A stretch of DNA of 5,088 nt from Actinomycetota bacterium (GTDB lineage: Bacteria > Actinomycetota > Acidimicrobiia > Acidimicrobiales > Ilumatobacteraceae), in assembly GCA_005793785.1 (NCBI GenBank), contig SXPW01000170.1, positions 1-5,088 of the forward strand, in the 5' to 3' direction. The notes beneath the pieces were generated by a model, which was not told where the DNA came from, searched no databases, and saw only the letters and a program-made list of their open reading frames with translations. The translations under genes were made by a program, and so were the position numbers. Shown here in pieces: positions 1-5,088 of the stretch (positions are counted from its first letter, which is position 1; each line of letters starts with the position of its first letter).

Positions 1-15
1 GACTATTCGACGCGA

Positions 16-705
16 TTACTCGACATGGTCGCCTTGATTGAAGTCGTCGATGTGGTCACCCTGGGGCAACGAATCGGTGTCGGTGCTTGCTGTCGCGCGA
101 CCATCCGCTCCCGAACTCGACGGTCGCTCGATTGGTTTGGTCTGGCTGGAGAACGCGCGGCGCAACAGGCGACCCGTGGCGTTGAGTGCCCCACCGACGT
201 CGCTCGTGCGATCGAACTTCGGCGCGTACCGGGGCTCCGGCACGGACTCCTCGATGTCGACCGACGGGGCTGGAACTTCGTTCTTGAACGGCACCAGTTG
301 CGGGGAGTTGATCGGCAGCGTCGGATCGAAGAGTCCGGGTCCGTCCATTCGTTTGACGGGCGACGACGCGTCGCGGGACGTGCGCCGAGGCATCGCGATG
401 GTTCGGTTGGAATTCTTGCGAGGCGACTTCGCGGCAGGCTTGACGGCACCGACTGGCTTCGGTGTGGTCTTCGTCGCTGTTGCCGATCTGGCGACGAAAA
501 GTCGCGGTGAGCGTTCACGCCGATCGTCGAAGGTCCAGCCCCGCGGCAAGGTGAGGCGTGCCGCGTGGTCGTCGCACAGCCGATTGAGATGGCGGGGCTG
601 ATCCTCGTCGTACACCTCGAGCCACACCACGCAGGCCACGCGATCGATCCCGAACGCCACCTCGGCAGGGGTGTTGCAACCGAGCTTTTCGCAACTGCGA
701 CTCAT
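16..705 (-). CDS. DUF3499-like actinobacterial protein with long low-complexity C-terminal tail
   Basis: A 229-residue protein of unknown function. The first 60 residues match the actinobacterial DUF3499 pattern as I remember it: MSRSCEKLGCNTPA at the start, then LCDDHAARLTLPRGW at 43-57. Cys5, Cys10, Cys44 and His47 could bind a metal (C-x4-C...C-x2-H); no experiment is known to me. The rest (about 62-229) is rich in Ser, Thr, Pro, Lys, Arg and Asp without recognisable domains. It begins strongly basic (about 72-120), becomes more acidic, and is probably disordered; the last residues repeat QGDH (215-218 and 224-227). No signal peptide or membrane helix is seen, so it should be cytoplasmic. 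The ATG at 705 is chosen because conservation begins exactly there and GGA lies five bases upstream; the frame is open further upstream only by running through the tRNA. It stands 41 bases after the encoded CCA and ends with TAA. DUF3499 membership is likely, though the tail is much longer than I expect of the family. Confidence 0.82.
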   Translation of the reverse strand: MSRSCEKLGCNTPAEVAFGIDRVACVVWLEVYDEDQPRHLNRLCDDHAARLTLPRGWTFDDRRERSPRLFVARSATATKTTPKPVGAVKPAAKSPRKNSNRTIAMPRRTSRDASSPVKRMDGPGLFDPTLPINSPQLVPFKNEVPAPSVDIEESVPEPRYAPKFDRTSDVGGALNATGRLLRRAFSSQTKPIERPSSSGADGRATASTDTDSLPQGDHIDDFNQGDHVE

Positions 706-710
706 TGGAG

Positions 711-713
711 TCC
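711..713 (-). promoter_or_regulatory. Probable ribosome binding site of the DUF3499-like gene
   Basis: GGA, five bases before the ATG at 705. Short, but at suitable spacing, and it supports that start over any start reading back through the tRNA. Confidence 0.45.
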
Positions 714-733
714 AGAGTAGAGAATGACCACGG

Positions 734-752
734 GAATGGTGGCGAATGGTGG
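734..752. repeat. Partial duplication of the tRNA-Val 3' end
   Basis: GAATGGTGG occurs at 734-742 and 744-752. On the minus strand the tRNA end CGCCCACCATTC is followed at once by CGCCACCATTC, so the 3' acceptor end, CCA and next bases are repeated with one C missing. It is far shorter than typical integrase core sites and no integrase gene is present in the window; replication slippage is the likelier origin. Confidence 0.55.
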
Positions 753-822
753 GCGATGCGGGCCTCGATCCCACGACTTCTACGATGTGAACGTAGCGCT
801 CTTCCGACTGAGCTAATCGCCC
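747..822 (-). tRNA. tRNA-Val (anticodon CAC)
   Basis: A complete cloverleaf was folded by hand: a perfect 7-bp acceptor stem (816-822 with 751-757), T8-A9, a 4-bp D stem with an 8-base AGTCGGAA loop, a 5-bp anticodon stem, loop TTCACAT with anticodon CAC (787-789), a 5-base variable loop, and a 5-bp T stem with one G-T pair. The discriminator is A (750), and CCA is encoded at 747-749. CAC reads GUG valine codons; A35, C36 and A73 fit valine identity. G15 and C48 can form the Levitt pair. The T loop reads ATCGAGG, so position 54 is A instead of the usual T. The first ten bases overlap the end of the J-domain gene, and no promoter or terminator is visible between them. It may therefore be cut from a longer transcript or be driven by a promoter inside that gene. 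Confidence 0.97.
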
Positions 823-1460
823 TTGGTGTCCCCCGAGGCTAGCGGCTCGAGGCAGACGGTGCCCATCCCTTGACGGTCGCGGGCTTGCGTCGTATCGCTG
901 TCGCATGGTGAGTCGAACGGCACGAGTTCGCGAACCACTGCTTGATGCGGACCATTGCACGGCACTTCGTACGCCGAGCCGATGCCGTCGAAGTCCACGC
1001 ACGAACCAGCGGTGATGAGTCCGTCAATCCCCCGTTCGGGCATCGGGTCGCCCACGATGTGCAGGACGATGAGAATCGCCGCACCGATGCCGATGATCGT
1101 GAGCACGAATCGCCACGGAAATCGCGCCGGCGGATAAACGCGGTCTGGATCGATACGCCCTTGATTGATTCGGTCCGGACTCGGTCGGTCCGACGTAATG
1201 TCATGCGCCACCGTTCGCGACAGCACCTGCTGGTCGTACGCCGCGCGTCGTTGCGGCGATGACAGCACGCTCCACGCTTCGGCGATGCGCGTCACCTGGG
1301 TGGCCGACGACGTCGATGCAGCCGAACCCGGCGTGGCATTCGGACCCCCACCCGCACGCGAATCGGGATGTGCGTCGCGCATTCGTTCGCGATAGGCACG
1401 ACGGATTTCGTCGATTCCCGCGGTTCGCGAGACGCCGAGTACGGCGTAGTGGTCGGTCAT
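813..1460 (-). CDS. Membrane-anchored J-domain (DnaJ-like) protein with extracytoplasmic four-cysteine domain
   Basis: A 215-residue protein. Residues 1-76 form a J domain, the module that stimulates DnaK/Hsp70 ATPase: it opens with DHYAVLGV, has the essential HPD at 31-33 and closes with EAWSVLSSPQRRAAYD (61-76). A Gly/Ala/Ser/Thr-rich stretch (about 35-55) lengthens the loop after HPD by roughly ten residues. After a polar linker rich in Asp and Arg, a single hydrophobic helix spans about 116-137. The C-terminal part (about 150-205) has Cys154, 168, 186 and 203 in a GSCV...VPCNGPH...PC...VCLE pattern, resembling extracytoplasmic actinobacterial modules of the LppU/septum-formation type; that likeness is from memory. 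The expected topology is J domain inside and cysteine domain outside. It lacks the zinc-finger and C-terminal domains of true DnaJ, so it is not the general chaperone. ATG follows the dehydrogenase TGA by one base with no clear ribosome site, suggesting coupling. Its stop codon TAG lies inside the tRNA-Val gene. Confidence 0.87.
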   Translation of the reverse strand: MTDHYAVLGVSRTAGIDEIRRAYRERMRDAHPDSRAGGGPNATPGSAASTSSATQVTRIAEAWSVLSSPQRRAAYDQQVLSRTVAHDITSDRPSPDRINQGRIDPDRVYPPARFPWRFVLTIIGIGAAILIVLHIVGDPMPERGIDGLITAGSCVDFDGIGSAYEVPCNGPHQAVVRELVPFDSPCDSDTTQARDRQGMGTVCLEPLASGDTKGD

Positions 1461-1461
1461 G

Positions 1462-2370
1462 TCAGTAACCGAGCGACACGTCCACCACACCGACGAGCGG
1501 TTGGCCGGCGGCGAACAGCCGACAATTGGTGGTGATTCGTTCGGACAATAGCGGCACCGCCATGGCGCGGGTGTTGCCGATGTGCGGTGTGACGAGGCAG
1601 TTGTCGAGGGTCCATAGTGGATGCCCCTTCGGGAGCGGTTCGGGGTCGGTGACGTCCAGCGTTGCACCACCGATACGTCGCTCACGCAACGCTGCGACCA
1701 GATCATCGGTGACGATCAACCTCCCTCGACCCACGTTCACCAACCACGCATCGGACCTCATCAATTGCAGTTCCGTTGCAGCGATGAGACCCTCGGTCTC
1801 GGGCGTCAGCGCGCACGCCAGCACCACGGCATCAGCCGTCGGCAGCACGGCATGCAACTCGCCCTGTCCGACCACGCGTCGTACACCATCGATGGGCTCG
1901 GCGTGGCGTCGCACCACGGTGATGTGGGTATTGAATCCCTGCAACATTCGCACGAGCGACGTCGTGATCCCGCCACCCCCGACGATCACGATGTTGCCGC
2001 CGAGTAGGTACCGACCGTGGTCGACGGTCCACTCGTTCACCCGCGAATATCCGATGACGTGACGCAATCCTCCGAGGAGGAACGCCATGCACAGTTCGGC
2101 GACGGGTTCCGAATACACGCCCTTGCCACTCGTCCATACACGACGATCATCGAGGTGCGGCACGAAGTTCTCGATTCCGGCGAAAGGAAGTTGCACCCAA
2201 CTGAAGTGTCGGTGGACGCGCACCACTTCGCCGAGTTCGTCGGCACCGCGGGGGTCTCCCCACACGAGACCTTCCGCCTGGTCGTAGTCGACGATGGTGC
2301 AATCTCCCGCCCGCACGGCGTCACGAATCCACTCCGGCGTCTTGGTCGGTCCCACCGCGACGCGCTTCAT
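1462..2370 (-). CDS. D-isomer-specific 2-hydroxyacid dehydrogenase family protein
   Basis: A cytoplasmic NAD(P)-dependent oxidoreductase of 302 residues that by family interconverts a 2-oxoacid and a D-2-hydroxyacid. An N-terminal substrate domain carries the family loop LPFAGIEN (61-68), followed by a Rossmann domain with GGGGIT at 131-136. The third Gly of GxGxxG is Thr136 here, and strand 2 ends in Arg154-Arg155 where NAD-preferring members usually have Asp, which hints at NADPH. The catalytic set is complete: Arg215 in VNVGRG, Glu244 in DPEPLP and His263 in TPHIG. Slightly short for the family (about 310-330). The ATG at 2370 is chosen because GGAA sits 6 bases upstream; an in-frame ATG at 2382, without a visible ribosome site, would add four residues. 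It starts 25 bases after the permease stop and ends one base before the J-domain gene, so it looks co-transcribed with the transporter. The substrate is unknown; SerA-, glyoxylate reductase- and D-lactate dehydrogenase-like roles cannot be separated here. Confidence 0.9.
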   Translation of the reverse strand: MKRVAVGPTKTPEWIRDAVRAGDCTIVDYDQAEGLVWGDPRGADELGEVVRVHRHFSWVQLPFAGIENFVPHLDDRRVWTSGKGVYSEPVAELCMAFLLGGLRHVIGYSRVNEWTVDHGRYLLGGNIVIVGGGGITTSLVRMLQGFNTHITVVRRHAEPIDGVRRVVGQGELHAVLPTADAVVLACALTPETEGLIAATELQLMRSDAWLVNVGRGRLIVTDDLVAALRERRIGGATLDVTDPEPLPKGHPLWTLDNCLVTPHIGNTRAMAVPLLSERITTNCRLFAAGQPLVGVVDVSLGY

Positions 2371-2376
2371 TGCGCG

Positions 2377-2380
2377 TTCC
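2377..2380 (-). promoter_or_regulatory. Probable ribosome binding site deciding the dehydrogenase start
   Basis: GGAA, six bases before the ATG at 2370. It overlaps the alternative in-frame ATG at 2382, which has no purine-rich site in the 20 bases before it. This favours the 302-residue product over the 306-residue one. Confidence 0.4.
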
Positions 2381-2395
2381 ATTCGATTCGCGCCA

Positions 2396-4429
2396 TCAAT
2401 TGCCGGTGAGGGTGGCCGCGATGTTGCCGGCCGATGCCCCACCGCGACGCAGGATCACCACGAGGAACCACAGCGACGCCATGGTGACGACGAACAGACT
2501 GATTGCACCCACTCCCCAGAACGGTTTGATGGTGCTGCGGGTTGCGCCCAGCAACGCAACGGGGAACGTCGTCGATCCGGCCTCGCTGATCAATGTCGAG
2601 ATAACCGCATTGTCCAGACACAGAGCAAACGACAGCAATCCACCGGCAATCATCGCCGAAGCAATCAACGGCAAGGTGATCTGACGAAATGCGCGACCCG
2701 GAGGTGCGCCGAGATCGGCGGCGGCTTGTTCGAGCGATTCGTCCAAGCCCGCGAGGCGAGCGCGCACGATGAGCGTCACCACCGCCGAGGCGTACAACGA
2801 TTGACCGACCCACAATTTGTTGATTCCACCATTGAAAGGTCCCCATCCTTCGGAGAAGACGTAGCCGACGATCGGCACGTTCTGGATCCGCGGGAACCAT
2901 GTGGCCAGGGCGATGGCATCCATGATTTCAGGTGTCACCAGGATGAGGAATACCAGCACCATGAACGCACTCGACCATCTCCCCGGTCTTCGCGCCAAGG
3001 CAACTCCGGCGGTGCCACCCAGGATGACCGCGATGATCGTCGCGCCGAACGCCGCGATGAACGAGTTGCGAATCGAGTCGCCGATGCCCGCAAAGTCGAA
3101 GAGGTTGGCGTACCAATCGGTGAGCACACCGTTGACCACGAGCGCGAGCACGAAACCGCTCGGCACCAGCCACGCCGTGTAACCACCACCGAATTGATCG
3201 CGTCGCTTCACCACCCGTCGGGCAACGACTCCAACGATCGTCAACACAACGAAGAGCAACACCGTTTGTAGAAAGACCGCGCCGTCGAACAACTCGCCCC
3301 ACCACTTGGTGCTGACGGCGTTCGACCAGATCGTGAACGAATTGCCCCTGTTGAACGAGTGGAGGAACACCAATCCCACGGGAATGAAGAGGAAGACCAA
3401 CACGAGCGTGGTCCACACACCGAGTAGGCGGTGCAACAGCCCGTCGGCGACGCCCCATTTCCGCGATGGTTGCCCATTCTTGGCGCGGGGACGCTCGGCG
3501 CGTACTCGCCGCCACCGTTGAATCGCGGGTTCGAACGTCGCAAACAGCCATGGTGCGATCCATACGACCGCAGCCCCGATGATCAGGACGAGCAACACGG
3601 CCCCGATCATGAGCACGGCCATCGCCGATCCAAGCGGCCAGTTTTGGGCACTGCTGAACTGCGATGCGATCATCGCGCCGATCATGTTGCCCTTTGCGCC
3701 ACCGAGCACCGTTGCGGTGACGTAGTCGCCGCACATCGGAATGAAGGTCAGCAGCACGCCCGCCGCGATGCCCGGACCGGCGAGCGGCAGCGTGACGCTG
3801 AAGAATGTCGCCGCACGTCCGGCTCCGAGGTCCTTGCTCGCCTCCCGCAATCGCACGTCGATGCGATCGAACGCCACGTACAAGGGCAGGATCATGAATC
3901 CGAGATAGTTGTAGACGATCGCCAACTGGACCGCGAGCGACGTTTCGAGAACTTGGATGCCGTTGTCGCCGATGACGCCGAGGTCCTGCAGGAATTTCGA
4001 CAGCGTCCCGTTCGGCGCCAGTGGAATTCGCCACGCCACGGTACGAATCAGGAAACTGGTGAAGCTCGGCACCACTACCGCAGCGAGCACGATTGCCCGC
4101 CAGCGTTCACCAACCTTGAAGGCCGCGAAGTAGGCAACCGGCAAACCGATCAACAAGCAAAAGAGGGTCGCGGTGATGGCGATTCGCACCGTGCCCCTGA
4201 ACACGCTGAAGAACGTCTCGTCGAACACCTCCACGTAACTGTTCGTGGAGGGATTCGCGAGGTCAACCGGAACGAGTTTGCTCGTGTCCTTGGTGCCGAA
4301 CGAATACAGCACCACGAAGGCAATCGGCGCCACGAAGAACGTGACGTACCAAACGATCGACGGCAGCGCCAGGGCGAACTTCGGCGCGCGCGGCCGCCGA
4401 CGACCCTCGGAAGCGACCCAGGCGGTCAC
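2396..4429 (-). CDS. Fused PotB-PotC-type ABC transporter permease with two extra membrane helices
   Basis: A single 677-residue protein supplies both membrane halves of a polyamine-type ABC importer, normally two proteins of roughly 260-300 residues each. The N half (about 1-298) has a basic cytoplasmic start, about six hydrophobic helices (first 20-44) and an EAA loop near 196-216 (EASKDLGA...TLPL), which contacts the ATPase. A basic cytoplasmic linker (about 299-332) follows. The PotC-like half has its first helix at about 334-357 and its own EAA loop near 568-588 (QAAADLGA...TLPL). Between its first helix and the usual second one (about 453-477) lie two extra hydrophobic segments, about 384-403 and 418-436, which account for much of the surplus length. 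No frame break is seen, so the fusion looks native. The start is GTG, the only plausible start after the in-frame TAG at 4448-4450 and before the first helix; a GGAG lies 12 bases upstream, which is distant. The ATPase gene is not in the window. Solute specificity is inferred from the neighbouring binding protein. Confidence 0.88.
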   Translation of the reverse strand: MTAWVASEGRRRPRAPKFALALPSIVWYVTFFVAPIAFVVLYSFGTKDTSKLVPVDLANPSTNSYVEVFDETFFSVFRGTVRIAITATLFCLLIGLPVAYFAAFKVGERWRAIVLAAVVVPSFTSFLIRTVAWRIPLAPNGTLSKFLQDLGVIGDNGIQVLETSLAVQLAIVYNYLGFMILPLYVAFDRIDVRLREASKDLGAGRAATFFSVTLPLAGPGIAAGVLLTFIPMCGDYVTATVLGGAKGNMIGAMIASQFSSAQNWPLGSAMAVLMIGAVLLVLIIGAAVVWIAPWLFATFEPAIQRWRRVRAERPRAKNGQPSRKWGVADGLLHRLLGVWTTLVLVFLFIPVGLVFLHSFNRGNSFTIWSNAVSTKWWGELFDGAVFLQTVLLFVVLTIVGVVARRVVKRRDQFGGGYTAWLVPSGFVLALVVNGVLTDWYANLFDFAGIGDSIRNSFIAAFGATIIAVILGGTAGVALARRPGRWSSAFMVLVFLILVTPEIMDAIALATWFPRIQNVPIVGYVFSEGWGPFNGGINKLWVGQSLYASAVVTLIVRARLAGLDESLEQAAADLGAPPGRAFRQITLPLIASAMIAGGLLSFALCLDNAVISTLISEAGSTTFPVALLGATRSTIKPFWGVGAISLFVVTMASLWFLVVILRRGGASAGNIAATLTGN

Positions 4430-4434
4430 GTGGT

Positions 4435-4477
4435 GATCAGGCTCCGTCTACTGCCGGGCCGATTCGATCAGGCTCCG
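4435..4477. repeat. 12-bp direct repeat pair at the binding protein/permease junction
   Basis: GATCAGGCTCCG occurs at 4435-4446 and again, identically, at 4466-4477, 31 bases apart. The copy at 4466-4477 spans the stop codon of the binding-protein gene; the copy at 4435-4446 carries the GGAG proposed as the permease ribosome site. A small local duplication of the gene's 3' end is the simplest reading. Confidence 0.6.
4442..4445 (-). promoter_or_regulatory. Possible ribosome binding site of the fused permease
   Basis: GGAG lies 12 bases before the GTG start at 4429, longer than the usual 5-10. It sits inside one copy of a 12-base direct repeat. The GTG itself lies in a small inverted repeat (TCAC-CAC-GTGA, 4426-4436). 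Weak initiation of the permease relative to the binding protein is possible but unproven. Confidence 0.3.
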
Positions 4478-5088
4478 GCTTTCGCCTTCACCTTGTTCAT
4501 GATGTCGACCATTCGGTCGAGCGTCGGCGTGATTTCCTGCGTTTGGAACGTTGCAACTTGCTCCGGCGAGAAGAAGATCATGTCACCCAGTTCGAGGTCG
4601 GGTGCCAACTCGGTGATGAGCGAGTCCATTCCCTTCATGCCGGTGTTGTAGCCGTGGTACTGCAGGTCCCTGATGGAGATCTCCGGGACCAGCAACCAGT
4701 TGATCCACGCGTGTGCTGCCTCGGGATTCGGTGCTCCCGCGGCGACGCAGTACGTGTCCATCCACAATTCGGTGGCCGGTGAACCGAGCACCCACACCCA
4801 CTCGTCGGGATTCCCGCCCGCATCGGCGATACGAACGTACGCCTGACGCAGGTCGCCGTTCCATCCCATGGCCAGCGCGTATGCGCCCTCAGCCAACTTG
4901 GTGCTCGGGTAGGAGTCGAACGCCTTGATGTGTTGGGCGAATTCATCGACGAGGAAGGCTTCGCACTGGTCGAGCAACGCCGGATCCTGATCGTTCCAGT
5001 TCTTGCCTTGCGACCAATACCACATGCCGCAAAGGTTCGGAGCGGTGTCGATCATCGCGCAGTTGCCGCTGCCTTCGTTCATGCAGGC
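4468..5088 (-). CDS. potD: Spermidine/putrescine-type ABC transporter substrate-binding protein, C-terminal part (5' end outside window)
   Basis: This is the extracytoplasmic receptor that binds a polyamine-like solute and delivers it to the permease encoded next. Only the last 206 residues are present; the reading frame is open to the window edge, so the start and any signal peptide are not visible. Numbering from the first visible residue, the PotD-family landmarks are a GWNGD segment (W76), an LWMD segment (W109, D111), the GAPNPEAAHAWINWLL helix (118-133) and a GY pair (Y147). In E. coli PotD the equivalent Trp-229, Trp-255, Asp-257 and Tyr-293 line the polyamine site, so all four appear conserved by manual alignment; this favours a polyamine over an iron or sugar ligand. 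Cysteines at 2, 10, 20, 42 and 114 could form disulfides outside the membrane. It ends with TGA, 38 bases before the permease start. The family call is firm, the exact ligand less so; the symbol denotes the family and not proven orthology. Confidence 0.88.
   Translation of the reverse strand, partial: ACMNEGSGNCAMIDTAPNLCGMWYWSQGKNWNDQDPALLDQCEAFLVDEFAQHIKAFDSYPSTKLAEGAYALAMGWNGDLRQAYVRIADAGGNPDEWVWVLGSPATELWMDTYCVAAGAPNPEAAHAWINWLLVPEISIRDLQYHGYNTGMKGMDSLITELAPDLELGDMIFFSPEQVATFQTQEITPTLDRMVDIMNKVKAKAGA

Noticed and set aside
1..15. Bases after the DUF3499-like stop
   Set aside because: Too short to judge; no hairpin or gene start can be seen.
706..746. Possible terminator hairpin between tRNA-Val and the DUF3499-like gene
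   Set aside because: Only a 4-bp stem (ACCA...TGGT) is possible and no T-run follows, so it does not qualify as an intrinsic terminator.
747..822. Genomic-island attachment site at the tRNA
   Set aside because: No integrase is present in the window, the flanking genes look like ordinary chromosomal genes, and the adjacent repeat is only about 11 bases.
706..1002. N-terminal extension of the DUF3499-like frame
   Set aside because: The frame stays open upstream only by reading through the tRNA and out of frame through the J-domain gene; family similarity and a ribosome site both begin at 705.
1461..1706. N-terminal extension of the J-domain frame
   Set aside because: The upstream residues overlap the conserved end of the dehydrogenase and look unlike any J protein; the canonical J-domain start is at 1460.
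2294..3271. Open frame of 325 codons on the plus strand across the permease/dehydrogenase junction
   Set aside because: The same low-complexity Arg/His/Asp/Gln composition, no recognisable family, and it spans two well-supported genes on the other strand.
3431..4651. Long open frame of 406 codons on the plus strand opposite the permease
   Set aside because: Its translation is rich in Arg, His, Asp and Gln with no domain or membrane pattern, and it lies antisense to a clear permease. Such frames are expected opposite GC-rich genes.

Overview
The window is bacterial, GC-rich by eye (not counted), and read entirely from the minus strand. A DUF3499-type protein, a J-domain protein with one membrane helix and an extracytoplasmic cysteine module, and the codon usage point to Actinomycetota. 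An Acidimicrobiia/Ilumatobacter-like lineage is plausible, but this is an inference from gene content and not a measurement.

In transcription order (high to low coordinates) the layout is: (1) 5088-4468, the C-terminal 206 residues of a PotD-type polyamine-binding protein whose start lies outside the window; (2) 4429-2396, a 677-residue permease in which a PotB-like and a PotC-like half are fused, with two apparent extra helices in the second half; (3) 2370-1462, a D-isomer-specific 2-hydroxyacid dehydrogenase with its catalytic Arg/Glu/His intact; (4) 1460-813, a membrane-anchored J-domain protein starting one base after the dehydrogenase stop; (5) 822-747, tRNA-Val(CAC) with encoded CCA, whose first 10 nucleotides contain the stop codon of the J-domain gene; (6) 705-16, a DUF3499-like protein with a long, probably disordered tail.

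The gaps are 38, 25, 1, -10 and 41 bases, with no convincing terminator, so the whole set could be one transcript or a few overlapping ones. The first two genes form the import part of a spermidine/putrescine-type ABC transporter. Its ATPase (PotA-like) is not in the window and may lie upstream. The dehydrogenase is spaced like a member of the transporter operon, but its substrate cannot be read from the sequence. The J-domain gene is probably linked by translational coupling.

The most notable points are the J-domain/tRNA overlap, where RNase P cleavage of the transcript would remove the stop codon of the protein gene, and the enlarged PotB-PotC fusion with a possible internal duplication. 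I see no CRISPR array, insertion sequence, defence system or clearly new multi-gene system. No gene-free stretch exceeds about 45 bases.
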